Assembly (NCBI RefSeq): GCF_010727605.1
Contig: NZ_AP022568.1
Span: 1,550,001 to 1,614,000 of the forward strand
Reading direction: 5' to 3'
DNA from: Mycobacterium simiae
Lineage (GTDB): Bacteria > Actinomycetota > Actinomycetes > Mycobacteriales > Mycobacteriaceae
Length of the DNA stretch: 64,000 bases
The first letter of the stretch is position 1. The number at the start of each line of letters is the position of its first letter. Below, in pieces: positions 26,153 to 34,827 of this stretch. Position numbers and translations under genes: made by a program. The notes below the pieces were generated by a model that worked only from the letters and a program-made list of their open reading frames with translations, made no database searches and had not been told where the DNA came from.

Positions 26153-27733
26153 TCACTCGTAGCTTCCTTCCAAATACCACCTCCTTTGCCGATAGCACAG
26201 CAACAGCGCACGCTCGCTTTCCAGCAGCACCTGAGCACGGGCGGTGCGACCTCCCCCGTGACCGGGCTGCGGCCGGTCATCCCACCATCGCTCGTCGACC
26301 GGCCACGGTCCGGTCCACCAGCGCAGCGGGTCGCGCTGGCCGCGGACGACCAGCCGTGCGGGATCGGCGGAGAACATTCCCCGGACGGTTACCCGTACCG
26401 GATTACCCTGCGCGTCAAGCAATTCCACTGGATCGTCGAGCAGTACCGCCGGTGCCGGGTCCGGCAGCTGACCGGGCCACGGCAACCCCGGGTCGGCATG
26501 CGGCACCGGCTCGTCACCCAGCGGGGTCAGCGTGATGCGTTCGGCCGGGCCGCGACCGCCGGACAGCACCGGTACCCGCACCGCTTCCGGGCCAAGCAGG
26601 CCTTGTACTCGCACCAGCGCGCGGCGCGCCCGCAGCCTGTCCTCTTCGCCGAGGCCACCCCATAGCGGCAGCTGCAGCGCCTCGGCGGAGACCACCTCCA
26701 CCGCCCGCAGCCGCAGCGAGGTCACCGGGGCGGTGGGCCGGGCACGACCGGTCCGGCTGCTCAACCACCCATCCAGTTGCCAGCGCACCCGATCGGCGGT
26801 GGCGTCCTCGGTCAACGGCTCCGCGCATCGCCACACCCGGTTCAGTTCTTCGCCGTTGGCGGTGACGGCGTGGATGGACAGCCGGGTGCATCCCACGCCG
26901 GCGGCCATCAACATCTGATGCAGCGTGCCGGCCAGCGAGCGCCCGGCGAAGGCGGCCGCGTCGACCCGGTCGATCGGCGGATCGCAATCCAGCACCGCCT
27001 CGAGTTCGGGCGGCGGTTCCCGCCCGGCGGGTCCCCGCCCGGGTTCACCGCGGGCGAGCCGGTGCGCGCTGACCCCATCCGCGCCGAATCGGGACGCCAC
27101 GTCGGTCGAGGACAAGGCGGCGAACTGCCCGAGGGTACGAATCCCCAAGCGCCACAACAGGTCCGTGAGCTCTTCTCGTCCCGGGCTGGACAGGCTCGGC
27201 TCGGTGGCCAACTGCCGGATCGACAGCGCCGACAGGAACTTCGCATCTCCGCCCGCCGGGATGATACGACCCGCACGGGCGGCCAAGACGGCGGTGGGCA
27301 GCTGATCTGCGATCCCGACCTGGCACTCGGCACCGGCTACCGAACTCACAGACACCGCGTCGATCAACCGCTCGGCTGCCTGCTCCTCGGATCCGAAATA
27401 GCGGGCCGCTCCGCGCACCGGCAACACCAGGAGCCCGGGCCGCAGCACCTCGGCGCGGGGCACCAGATCGTCGACCGCCGTAATCACCCCTTCGAAAAAG
27501 CGGGCGTCGCGGTCGGCGTCGGCGGTGGCCACGTGCAGTTGTGGGCACCTTGCCGCCGCCTCCCGGCGTCGCAGTCCCCGCCGCACCCCGGCCGCCCGGG
27601 CCGCGGCGGAGCAGGCGATCACTCGGTTGGCCAGCGTGACCGCGATCGGATCGGTCACGGACAGGCCCGCCGCTACCGCCGCCGCGACCGCGGGCCAATC
27701 CATGCACCAGACGGCCAGCACCCGCGAAGACAT
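26153..27733 (-). CDS. imuB: ImuB, catalytically inactive Y-family polymerase homologue
   Basis: ImuB is the hub of the mycobacterial mutasome: it binds the beta clamp and recruits DnaE2 and ImuA'. This 526-aa protein keeps the Y-family fold (VLAVWCMDWPAVAAAV, then the palm and the helix-hairpin-helix part) but lacks the two catalytic acidic residues of active Y polymerases, as expected. A clamp-binding motif QLPLWG sits in the middle region and is followed by a long C-terminal extension for partner binding. Six bases downstream of imuA'; co-transcribed from the LexA-controlled promoter. Confidence 0.93.
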   Translation of the reverse strand: MSSRVLAVWCMDWPAVAAAVAAGLSVTDPIAVTLANRVIACSAAARAAGVRRGLRRREAAARCPQLHVATADADRDARFFEGVITAVDDLVPRAEVLRPGLLVLPVRGAARYFGSEEQAAERLIDAVSVSSVAGAECQVGIADQLPTAVLAARAGRIIPAGGDAKFLSALSIRQLATEPSLSSPGREELTDLLWRLGIRTLGQFAALSSTDVASRFGADGVSAHRLARGEPGRGPAGREPPPELEAVLDCDPPIDRVDAAAFAGRSLAGTLHQMLMAAGVGCTRLSIHAVTANGEELNRVWRCAEPLTEDATADRVRWQLDGWLSSRTGRARPTAPVTSLRLRAVEVVSAEALQLPLWGGLGEEDRLRARRALVRVQGLLGPEAVRVPVLSGGRGPAERITLTPLGDEPVPHADPGLPWPGQLPDPAPAVLLDDPVELLDAQGNPVRVTVRGMFSADPARLVVRGQRDPLRWWTGPWPVDERWWDDRPQPGHGGGRTARAQVLLESERALLLCYRQRRWYLEGSYE

Positions 27734-27739
27734 CCGAAT

Positions 27740-28423
27740 TCACCCGGTTCGCGTCCGGCCGATCACCCGTCTTCCCGCACACACCCCGCTGACCTGCAAC
27801 CGCACTCCGCTGATGCGTCCGAATCCGCAGACCGGGGTGCCCCGGTTACCGGCCGTGATGTCGTAGCCGCAGACCCGGGCCTCCAACCGGGTCGGCGCCC
27901 CCTGCCAGTCGCCGTCGGTGACCAGCAAGGTGCAGCCCTTGGTGCGGGCCCTCGCCACCACCGCCCGCGCCCGGGTCAGCGATACCCGGCGGCCGCCCAG
28001 GCCGAGCACCACTAGATCCATGCCGTCGATGAGTACCGCGGCGACCTCCACCGGGTCGGTGCCGGGATCCGGTATCACCGCGAGCCGGCTCAGATCCGCT
28101 CCCATCTCCACCGCGGCCAGCAGCCCCATCTCCGGCTGGCCGACGATGGCCGCGTTTCCGCCAGCCGCCGTGACAGCGGCGACCATGCTCAGCAGCAGCG
28201 ACCGCGCTCCAGACAGCACCGCCACCGTCCCCCGGGGCAACGGGACGGGAAGCGCCTCGGCCAACCAGGCCGGGATCGGCAGTTGAGATTCCGATTCCGG
28301 CAACAACTCATCACAGCGGGCTACGACCGCCCCGGACGATTTCCCAGATAACACCGCGATCTGCCGGCGCAACGAGTCGAGCTGCTGAGCGCGATCCTGG
28401 CCGGAGGCGACAGCCGCCGTCAT
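27740..28423 (-). CDS. imuA': ImuA', RecA-like mutasome component
   Basis: Partner of ImuB and DnaE2 in damage-induced mutagenesis (Rv3395c equivalent), 227 aa. It resembles a minimal RecA-like fold, with a degenerate nucleotide-binding loop around [19 protein letters not shown] and a strand-rich core ([20 protein letters not shown]). The C-terminal arginine-rich end ([13 protein letters not shown]) is likely involved in ImuB contact, which is inference. ATG 28423 lies 33 bases downstream of a LexA box. Confidence 0.9.
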   Translation of the reverse strand: MTAAVASGQDRAQQLDSLRRQIAVLSGKSSGAVVARCDELLPESESQLPIPAWLAEALPVPLPRGTVAVLSGARSLLLSMVAAVTAAGGNAAIVGQPEMGLLAAVEMGADLSRLAVIPDPGTDPVEVAAVLIDGMDLVVLGLGGRRVSLTRARAVVARARTKGCTLLVTDGDWQGAPTRLEARVCGYDITAGNRGTPVCGFGRISGVRLQVSGVCAGRRVIGRTRTG

Positions 28424-28455
28424 ATAAGCCTCCTACCAGCGTTTACCCGACATTT

Positions 28456-28471
28456 TCGAATGTATGTTCGA
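28456..28471. promoter_or_regulatory. LexA/SOS box of imuA'-imuB
   Basis: TCGAATGTATGTTCGA differs from the dnaE2 box at one base in the spacer and from the consensus TCGAAC-N4-GTTCGA at one defined position. It lies 33 bases upstream of imuA' and 60 bases upstream of the divergent secreted-protein gene, so LexA may control both. Confidence 0.9.
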
Positions 28472-28531
28472 TTCATGTTGGAGTAAACACCCACCCTCCG
28501 ACAACCGTCAAGAAACGTGAGAGGCTGTTTT

Positions 28532-29119
28532 ATGCGATCGGTGCTGGTGGGGCTCCTGGTGCTTTTTTGTAGCGTCTGTCCGGCGTCGAGCAACGCCGAC
28601 CCCTGCCATCCCGCGGAGCTCTTCGTCGCCGACAACACCGATCCCCTGTTCGAGCTGCAGGCCGACGCGACGATCGTCCGCACCGGCGTCGCGGTGACGG
28701 GGTCCACCCCGCTCGACGGCGTGTACTGGTCCGGCGCACTGCAGCGACTCGACTTCGAGCGGTCGCGCGAATTTCATCTGTGCAGCACCGACGCATCCGC
28801 CCTGCACCGCGCCGGCGAAGCGCTGCGCAGCCAGTTCGACCAGCAATCCGTGTTGTCCTTCGACTACCAGGGGCCGGATTCCAACGCGGTTCTCATCACC
28901 GTCCCCGATGTCGACATCGCGCGCCTCGGTGATGCGCTGACCGCCGACCCGACGGCCCGCACCCGACTGCGCGGCGGATCGGTCACCGCGACCGACCACA
29001 CCCTGATTCTGGTCGCCAAGCGAGGTGATCGCGAACTCGCCCGAGCGTTGATCAGTGCGGCCGGCGGCAACTGGGATGCGGCCGAGATCCTCGATGGCAC
29101 AAGTGAATTCGTAGAGTAG
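28532..29119 (+). CDS. Secreted or membrane-anchored protein of unknown function (Rv3395A-like position)
   Basis: A 195-aa protein from ATG 28532 (GTG 28517 would add five residues before the signal peptide). The N-terminus MRSVLVGLLVLFCSVCPASS is a clear signal sequence with a likely cleavage after SNA. The mature part has two cysteines (DPCHP and HLCST) and no motif I recognise. It is divergent from imuA' across the LexA box and convergent with guaA, the arrangement seen for Rv3395A in M. tuberculosis. SOS induction is an inference from position. Confidence 0.75.
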   Translation: MRSVLVGLLVLFCSVCPASSNADPCHPAELFVADNTDPLFELQADATIVRTGVAVTGSTPLDGVYWSGALQRLDFERSREFHLCSTDASALHRAGEALRSQFDQQSVLSFDYQGPDSNAVLITVPDVDIARLGDALTADPTARTRLRGGSVTATDHTLILVAKRGDRELARALISAAGGNWDAAEILDGTSEFVE

Positions 29120-29126
29120 CTGAAAG

Positions 29127-30695
29127 CTATTCCCACTCGATGGTGCCGGGCGGCTTGCTGGTGATGTCCAGCACCACGCGGTTGACTTCGCGTACCTCGT
29201 TGGTGATGCGGGTCGAGATGCGTTCCAGCACCTCGTAGGGCACCCTGGTCCAGTCGGCGGTCATCGCGTCCTCGCTGGACACCGGCCGCAGCACGATCGG
29301 ATGCCCGTAGGTGCGGCCGTCGCCCTGCACACCGACCGAACGCACCTCGCCCAGCAACACCACCGGGCACTGCCAGATCATGTTGTCCAGGCCGGCGGCG
29401 GTGAGTTCCTCGCGGGCGATCGAGTCGGCGCGCCGCAACGTGTCCAGCCGTGCCGCGGTGACCTCCCCGACGATCCGGATGCCCAAGCCCGGACCCGGAA
29501 ATGGTTGCCGCGCAACAATTTCCTCCGGCAGCCCCAACTCCCGCCCGACCGCGCGCACCTCGTCCTTGAACAACAGCCGCAGCGGCTCGACGAGCTTGAA
29601 CTTCAAATCGTCGGGCAGACCACCGACGTTGTGGTGACTCTTGATGTTCGCGGTTCCGCTGCCCCCGCCGGATTCCACCACGTCCGGATACAGCGTGCCC
29701 TGCACCAGGAATTCGACTTGTTTATCAGAGGACCCGGTGTCGCTCAAGATGTCTCGCACCGCGCCTTCGAAGGCCCGGATGAACTGACGGCCGATGATCT
29801 TGCGCTTGCCTTCCGGATTGGTCACCCCGGACAGCGCCTGCAGGAACGTGTCGGCCGCGTCGACGGTAACCAGGTTGGCGCCGGTGGCGGCCACGAAATC
29901 GCGCTGCACCTGCGCCCGCTCACCGGCGCGCAGCAGTCCGTGGTCGACGAACACGCAGGTCAGTCGGTCGCCGATGGCCCGCTGCACCAGCGCCGCGGCG
30001 ACCGCGGAATCCACCCCGCCGGACAACCCGCAGATCGCGTGGCCGTCCCCGATCTGGGCGCGCACCTGCTCCACCAGCGCGTCGGCGATGTTGGCGGCCG
30101 TCCATTCGGCACCGAGACCGGCGAAGTCGTGCAGGAATCGGCTGAGCACCTGTTGCCCGTGCGGGCTGTGCATCACTTCCGGGTGATACTGCACCCCGGC
30201 CAGGCGCCGGGCCCGATTCTCGAAGCCGGCGACCGCCGCACCCGGGCTGCTGGCCACCACGTCGAACCCCTCGGGCGCCGCCGTGACGGCGTCACCGTGG
30301 CTCATCCAGACCGGCTGCGTCGCCGGCAGCCCCGAGTGCAGTTCGCCGCCAAGAACTTTCAACTCGGTGCGACCGAACTCGCTGGTGCCGGTGTGGGCGA
30401 CCGTCCCGCCGAGGGCTTGGGCCATCGCCTGAAATCCGTAGCAGATGCCGAACACCGGCACGTCGAGGTCGAACACGGCGGGGTCCAATTGCGGGGCCCC
30501 CTCGGTGTACACACTGGCCGGCCCGCCGGAAAGCACCAGCGCGATCGGATCCCGGGCCTTGATCTCTTCGATCGATGCGGTGTGCGGGATGACTTCGGAA
30601 AAGACCCGCGCTTCACGAACGCGGCGGGCGATCAACTGCGCGTACTGCGCGCCGAAGTCGACCACCAATACGGGGCGCGGCGAGGGTGCTTCCAC
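29127..30695 (-). CDS. guaA: GMP synthase (glutamine-hydrolysing)
   Basis: Converts XMP to GMP with ATP and glutamine. The class I amidotransferase domain has the nucleophile in [10 protein letters not shown] and the His/Glu pair in [12 protein letters not shown]. The ATP-pyrophosphatase loop is [15 protein letters not shown], and the dimerisation domain ends in [10 protein letters not shown], the universal GuaA C-terminus. GTG 30695 gives 522 aa, close to the known 525 aa; GTG 30740 would add 15 residues without family similarity. With guaB2 and guaB3 further along, this completes the guanine branch. Conserved Rv3396c position. Confidence 0.94.
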   Translation of the reverse strand: MEAPSPRPVLVVDFGAQYAQLIARRVREARVFSEVIPHTASIEEIKARDPIALVLSGGPASVYTEGAPQLDPAVFDLDVPVFGICYGFQAMAQALGGTVAHTGTSEFGRTELKVLGGELHSGLPATQPVWMSHGDAVTAAPEGFDVVASSPGAAVAGFENRARRLAGVQYHPEVMHSPHGQQVLSRFLHDFAGLGAEWTAANIADALVEQVRAQIGDGHAICGLSGGVDSAVAAALVQRAIGDRLTCVFVDHGLLRAGERAQVQRDFVAATGANLVTVDAADTFLQALSGVTNPEGKRKIIGRQFIRAFEGAVRDILSDTGSSDKQVEFLVQGTLYPDVVESGGGSGTANIKSHHNVGGLPDDLKFKLVEPLRLLFKDEVRAVGRELGLPEEIVARQPFPGPGLGIRIVGEVTAARLDTLRRADSIAREELTAAGLDNMIWQCPVVLLGEVRSVGVQGDGRTYGHPIVLRPVSSEDAMTADWTRVPYEVLERISTRITNEVREVNRVVLDITSKPPGTIEWE

Positions 30696-30837
30696 GGCAG
30701 CCAGCTTAGTGGCTGGCGATGGCTGCCCGGGCCGGGTCACACTTTGCCACGGTCACAACAGGTCGTTCGGCTGTGCGATGCCGAATCGGGTGTTGGCGTA
30801 GCGTTTCAGGGCCGACGAACTGAAGTATGCGTGCTGT

Positions 30838-30958
30838 ACGCCCAGCACCTGGCCGTGAGCATGCCGTGCAGCGCTCCGGTCCAGCTACTTTCGGGCGATG
30901 TCCTGTGGACGTATCACGCCCCCGAGCTGTACGAGCTTCTCGTCGTCGAACCTCGAAC
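30838..30958 (+). pseudogene. Possible C-terminal remnant of a TetR-family regulator
   Basis: On the plus strand, one frame reads VQLLSGDVLWTYHAPELYEL followed by LVVE, which closely resembles the last helices of many actinobacterial TetR repressors (normally continuing GWTPERY). The downstream pattern is lost, no helix-turn-helix lies upstream, and the region is bounded by guaA and a regulator gene on the other strand. A decayed TetR gene is the most likely reading; a chance similarity remains possible. Confidence 0.4.
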
Positions 30959-30972
30959 CCCTGGACTGAGGC

Positions 30973-31611
30973 TCACAACGAAAACACCGCCCGCACGGCG
31001 TCGATGTCACGCTGGTGTCCGTCGAAGCCGACACGCCGCAGCGCCGCCTTGCGCCTGGCCTCACTTGTCGCCAAACGGGCGGTGACCAGATCTATCGCGC
31101 GGGCGGTGATCGTCACCGCGGGTTCGCCACGCGCACCGGCCAGACGACAGTGGGTAACCGCGAAGTCGAAGCGGCGGCCGTCGATCTCGGCCCGGACCGT
31201 CACCTCCAGGCCCGCCGCCTGCCCGGAATCGAAGCCGAGCAGGATGCCGGCGAGAAACCCGTTCAGCGGCGACGCGGGGCCGTCGCCGATCGGATCCAAT
31301 CGATCCAGGCCGAACCATGCGACAGTTTGCAGGATGGGCAGCACTCGCCGCCAGCCCACGTCGCTGAGGGTGTAGACCGTTCGCGCGATCGGTGCCGGTA
31401 AATCGGTCCGTTCGACGAGCCCGTCGTCTTGCAGCTCCTTGAGTCGCTCGGCAAGCAAATTTGTTGCGATGCCGGGCAATTCGGCGCGTAGGTCGCCATA
31501 GCGGCGGGGCCCGCCAACCAGCTCGCGCAGGATCAGCAACGTCCACCGCTCCCCTAGGACGTCAAGTCCGCGCGCGATCGGGCAGTTCTGGTTGTAATTG
31601 CGGGTCCGCAC
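30973..31611 (-). CDS. HxlR-family winged-helix transcriptional regulator with C-terminal ligand-like domain
   Basis: A 212-aa regulator. The N-terminal HxlR domain starts NQNCPIARGLDVLGERWTLL, with Cys in the family position, and continues RRYGDLRAELPGIATNLLAE and a DGLVERTD wing. The C-terminal half (GLEVTVRAEIDGRRFDF onward) is an added domain of unknown ligand, seen in some actinobacterial members. GTG 31611 begins the family pattern. Divergent from an MFS exporter gene with 79 bases between starts, so it probably controls that exporter and itself. Not present at this place in M. tuberculosis. Confidence 0.85.
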   Translation of the reverse strand: MRTRNYNQNCPIARGLDVLGERWTLLILRELVGGPRRYGDLRAELPGIATNLLAERLKELQDDGLVERTDLPAPIARTVYTLSDVGWRRVLPILQTVAWFGLDRLDPIGDGPASPLNGFLAGILLGFDSGQAAGLEVTVRAEIDGRRFDFAVTHCRLAGARGEPAVTITARAIDLVTARLATSEARRKAALRRVGFDGHQRDIDAVRAVFSL

Positions 31612-31690
31612 GCGACCAAGCTACCAGCATCAGACGCTTTTTTCCATCTAGTACTTGATTTCTTTGTCTGTTGACTTTAGCGTCTCGTCT
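31612..31690. promoter_or_regulatory. Divergent promoter region between HxlR regulator and MFS exporter
   Basis: Short intergenic region that is clearly more AT-rich than the surrounding genes (runs such as TTTTTTCC and TTGATTTCTTTGTC), as expected for two back-to-back promoters with a regulator site. TTGACTTTAG occurs close to the exporter start. No clean palindrome can be assigned by eye. Confidence 0.45.
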
Positions 31691-33196
31691 ATGCATAAGA
31701 CCGCGGCACTCGCCGTCATCTGCCTGGGCGTCTTCGTCATCAGCGTCGACGCCACCATCGTCAACGTCGCCCTGCCCACGTTGTCGCGAGAACTCGACGC
31801 CGACAACGCACAACTGCAGTGGATCGTCGATGCCTACACCCTGGTCATGTCCGGGCTACTGCTGTCGGCCGGCAGCCTCAGCGACCGGTATGGCAGACGA
31901 GGCTGGCTCAACTGCGGACTCGCCCTGTTCGCCATTACCTCAGCCCTTGCGGCGCAGTCGAATTCCGCGGACCAACTCATCGCCGCACGTGCCGCCATGG
32001 GGGTGGGTGCGGCGCTGATCTTCCCGACGACGCTGGGGTTGATCACCAACATCTTCACCGACCCGGTGCCCCGCGCCAAGGCGATAGGCGGCTGGGCGGC
32101 AATGGTCGGGGTCGGCGTGGCCGTGGGCCCGATCAGCGGCGGCTGGCTGCTCGAGCACTTCTGGTGGGGCGCGATCTTCATGGTGAACATTCCGATCGCG
32201 GTACTGGCCATCATCGGCGCCGCGCTTTTCGTACCGACATCCCGCGACCCGGCCGCCCCCCGTGTCGACCTACCCGGGCTGCTGCTGTCCGCCGCCGGTG
32301 TCACGGCGCTGGTCTACACCGTCATCGAGGCGCCGTCGTGGGGGTGGACTAGTACTCGCGCCGTCATCGGCTTCTCAACGGCCGCCGCCTTGCTGGCCGG
32401 ATTCGCCTGGGTCGAGCAGCGCAGCTCGCACCCGATGCTGGATGTCGCGGTGTTCGCCAACCGCCGGTTCTCCGGCGGCAGCCTGGCGGTAACCGCCGGA
32501 TTTTTGACGTTGTTCGGGTTCATCTTTGTGATCACCCAGTACTTCCAATTCATCAAGGAGTACAGCCCTTTTGACAGCGGCGTCCGATTACTGCCGGTGG
32601 CCCTATCGATCGCGGTGGCCAGCATCCTGGGCCCGCGGTTGGTAGAGCGGATCGGGACCACCGCCGTCGTCGCCGGCGGGTTGGCCGTGTTCGCGGCGGG
32701 GCTGGCATGGGCGTCGACGGCCGATGCGGCAACGCCGTACGAGCAGATCGCCACCCAGATGCTGTTGCTCGGCGGCGGCCTGGGTCTGACGTTTTCGCCG
32801 GCCACGGAGGCGATCATGGGATCGCTGCCCGCCGACAAGGCCGGGATCGGCTCCGCGGTCAACGACACCACGCGTGAGCTCGGCGGCACCCTGGGCGTCG
32901 CGATCGTGGGCAGCGTCTTCGCGTCGGTGTATTCCGCACAGCTCGCATCGGCGTCCGAGCTCGCCGCACTGCCGGCCGGCGTCAGCTCCGCGATGCGCAG
33001 CTCAATGGCGGTGGCGCACAAGGTTATCGAGCAGCTACCCGCCGAGCACGCCGGGAAAGTTCGCGACGCCGTCAACCACGCGTTCTTGGATGGCCTGCAA
33101 GTGGGGTCGCTGGTGTGCGCGGGCATCGCGCTGGGCGCGGCGATCGTGGTCGCAGCATTACTCCCGGCGCGTGAATTGGAAAGGCAGAGCGCATGA
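31691..33196 (+). CDS. MFS drug exporter, DHA2 (EmrB/QacA) type
   Basis: Proton-driven multidrug exporter of 501 aa with about 14 predicted membrane segments. ATG 31691 was preferred over an upstream ATG at 31655 because the first helix KTAALAVICLGVFVISVDAT follows at once. DHA2 motifs are present: motif D1-like VDATIVNVALPTL, motif A GSLSDRYGRRGWL, and motif C-like GVAVGPISGGWL. It overlaps the following methyltransferase gene by four bases (ATGA), indicating one operon, with a divergent HxlR regulator. The exported compound is unknown. Confidence 0.9.
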   Translation: MHKTAALAVICLGVFVISVDATIVNVALPTLSRELDADNAQLQWIVDAYTLVMSGLLLSAGSLSDRYGRRGWLNCGLALFAITSALAAQSNSADQLIAARAAMGVGAALIFPTTLGLITNIFTDPVPRAKAIGGWAAMVGVGVAVGPISGGWLLEHFWWGAIFMVNIPIAVLAIIGAALFVPTSRDPAAPRVDLPGLLLSAAGVTALVYTVIEAPSWGWTSTRAVIGFSTAAALLAGFAWVEQRSSHPMLDVAVFANRRFSGGSLAVTAGFLTLFGFIFVITQYFQFIKEYSPFDSGVRLLPVALSIAVASILGPRLVERIGTTAVVAGGLAVFAAGLAWASTADAATPYEQIATQMLLLGGGLGLTFSPATEAIMGSLPADKAGIGSAVNDTTRELGGTLGVAIVGSVFASVYSAQLASASELAALPAGVSSAMRSSMAVAHKVIEQLPAEHAGKVRDAVNHAFLDGLQVGSLVCAGIALGAAIVVAALLPARELERQSA

Positions 33197-33984
33197 CTCA
33201 GTACTCGACCGGCCTGTCACAGCCCCACATCGAGCAGGCATTGCGCGCGGCCGGAAAAGACCTCGCCCACCTGGTGCCCGCCGACCTGGCCATGCTCGAG
33301 GACTTCCACACCATGGGCCGCATCGCGACCAGCCAATTGATGGACCTTGCCGGAATCACCGAGGACAGCCGGGTGCTCGACGCGGGCAGTGGGATCGGCG
33401 GCACCGCGCGTTACGTCGCCGACCGCTTCGGCTGCACGGTCACCGCCGTCGACCTCACCGACGAATACTGCGAAACCCAGCGCTGGCTCAACCGGCTCGT
33501 CGGCCTGGACAACCGGATAACTGTCCATCAGGGCGACGTCACCGCACTCGGATTCGAGGCGGGCAGCTTCGACGTCGCCGTCAGCCAGCACGTTCAGATG
33601 AATGTCGCCGACAAACAACGCCTGTACTCCGAAGCCCACCGGGTACTGGTAACCGGCGGCCGACTCGCCCTGTGGGACATCGCTATTGGCGTACCGGGTG
33701 AACTCGACTATCCGGTACCGTGGGCGCAGACACCGGATCAGAGTCATCTGGTCAGCCCTGAGGAGCTGCGTCGTGTCGTCGAGTCGTCCGGTTTCGCTGT
33801 CGATGTCTGGAACGACCTGACCGACCAGGCGGGCGCGATCATGCAAGCCCTGCTGGCTCAGCCGGCCAACCCACTCGGCCTGCACACCTTCGTAGCCGAC
33901 TTTGCACGCAAGGTCGAAAATCTGACCGCGGCGGTGGGGGATGGACGGCTGCGGGTCATTCAAGGCGTCGCCCGGGCGAGTTGA
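33193..33984 (+). CDS. SAM-dependent methyltransferase of the sarcosine/dimethylglycine or sterol methyltransferase-like group
   Basis: A 263-aa class I methyltransferase. The SAM motif VLDAGSGIGGTARYVADRFG resembles glycine/sarcosine N-methyltransferases and related small-molecule enzymes; VTAVDLTDEYC and the motif IV region DVAVSQHVQMNV follow. It is translationally coupled to the MFS exporter (four-base overlap), so it may modify the exported compound or a related metabolite. A role in self-protection or in a short biosynthetic pathway is inference. Confidence 0.85.
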   Translation: MTQYSTGLSQPHIEQALRAAGKDLAHLVPADLAMLEDFHTMGRIATSQLMDLAGITEDSRVLDAGSGIGGTARYVADRFGCTVTAVDLTDEYCETQRWLNRLVGLDNRITVHQGDVTALGFEAGSFDVAVSQHVQMNVADKQRLYSEAHRVLVTGGRLALWDIAIGVPGELDYPVPWAQTPDQSHLVSPEELRRVVESSGFAVDVWNDLTDQAGAIMQALLAQPANPLGLHTFVADFARKVENLTAAVGDGRLRVIQGVARAS

Positions 33985-34068
33985 ACATCACCGCCGTTTT
34001 CTGGCGGCATCCGACCAAGCATGGTGGAGTGGGTAGCGCCCGACTACTCCCGACAGTGAGGATCCTCT

Positions 34069-34827
34069 GTGCTGGGTCTGCCAGAGACGGTGCACGCTTG
34101 CCTGTTCGACCTCGACGGCGTGCTCACCGACACCGCAAGCGTGCACACCAAGGCCTGGAAGGCCATGTTCGACGCCTATTTGTCGCAGCGAGCCCAGCGC
34201 ACCGGGGAGACGTTCGTGCCCTTCGATGCCGGTGCGGACTACCGGACTTACGTCGACGGCAAGAAACGCGAGGACGGGGTCCGGTCGTTTCTGCAGAGCC
34301 GAGGAATCGAACTGCCGGATGGCAATCCCGACGACTCCGGCGACCACGAAACCGTTTACGGGCTGGGCAACCGCAAGAACGACATGTTCCAGCAGGTCCT
34401 CGAGAAGGACGGGGTCGAGGTGTTCGACGGATCGCGGCGCTACTTGCAGGCCGCCTCGACGGCCGGCCTGGGCATCGCCGTGGTGTCGTCGAGCGCAAAC
34501 ACTCGCGAGGTGCTCGAGATCACCGGACTTGACCACTTCATCCAGCAGCGGGTGGACGGCGTGACCCTGCGGGAGGAGCACATCAAGGGCAAACCCGCCC
34601 CGGACTCCTATCTACGGGGCGCGCAGCTACTCGGCGTCGCACCCGCCGCGGCCGCGGTGTTCGAGGATGCGCTGTCGGGGGTGGCGGCCGGTCGTGCCGG
34701 CAACTTCGGTTACGTGGTGGGCGTCGATCGCGTGGGCCAGGCCGAGGATTTGCGCCGCCACGGCGCCGACATCGTGGTGACCGACCTCGCCGAACTGCTG
34801 GGCACTACAAACGAGGTGACGGCATGA
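34069..34827 (+). CDS. Beta-phosphoglucomutase-like HAD hydrolase
   Basis: A 252-aa HAD-superfamily protein (Rv3400 equivalent) that likely interconverts beta-glucose-1-phosphate and glucose-6-phosphate. HAD motif I is [13 protein letters not shown] with the phosphorylated Asp, motif [11 protein letters not shown], motif III lysine in KGKPAPDSY and motif [11 protein letters not shown] helical cap (about 20-115) includes [16 protein letters not shown], typical of the family. GTG 34069 begins the gene. It overlaps the GH65 phosphorylase gene by four bases, and the product of a GH65 phosphorylase is the substrate of such a mutase. Confidence 0.9.
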   Translation: MLGLPETVHACLFDLDGVLTDTASVHTKAWKAMFDAYLSQRAQRTGETFVPFDAGADYRTYVDGKKREDGVRSFLQSRGIELPDGNPDDSGDHETVYGLGNRKNDMFQQVLEKDGVEVFDGSRRYLQAASTAGLGIAVVSSSANTREVLEITGLDHFIQQRVDGVTLREEHIKGKPAPDSYLRGAQLLGVAPAAAAVFEDALSGVAAGRAGNFGYVVGVDRVGQAEDLRRHGADIVVTDLAELLGTTNEVTA

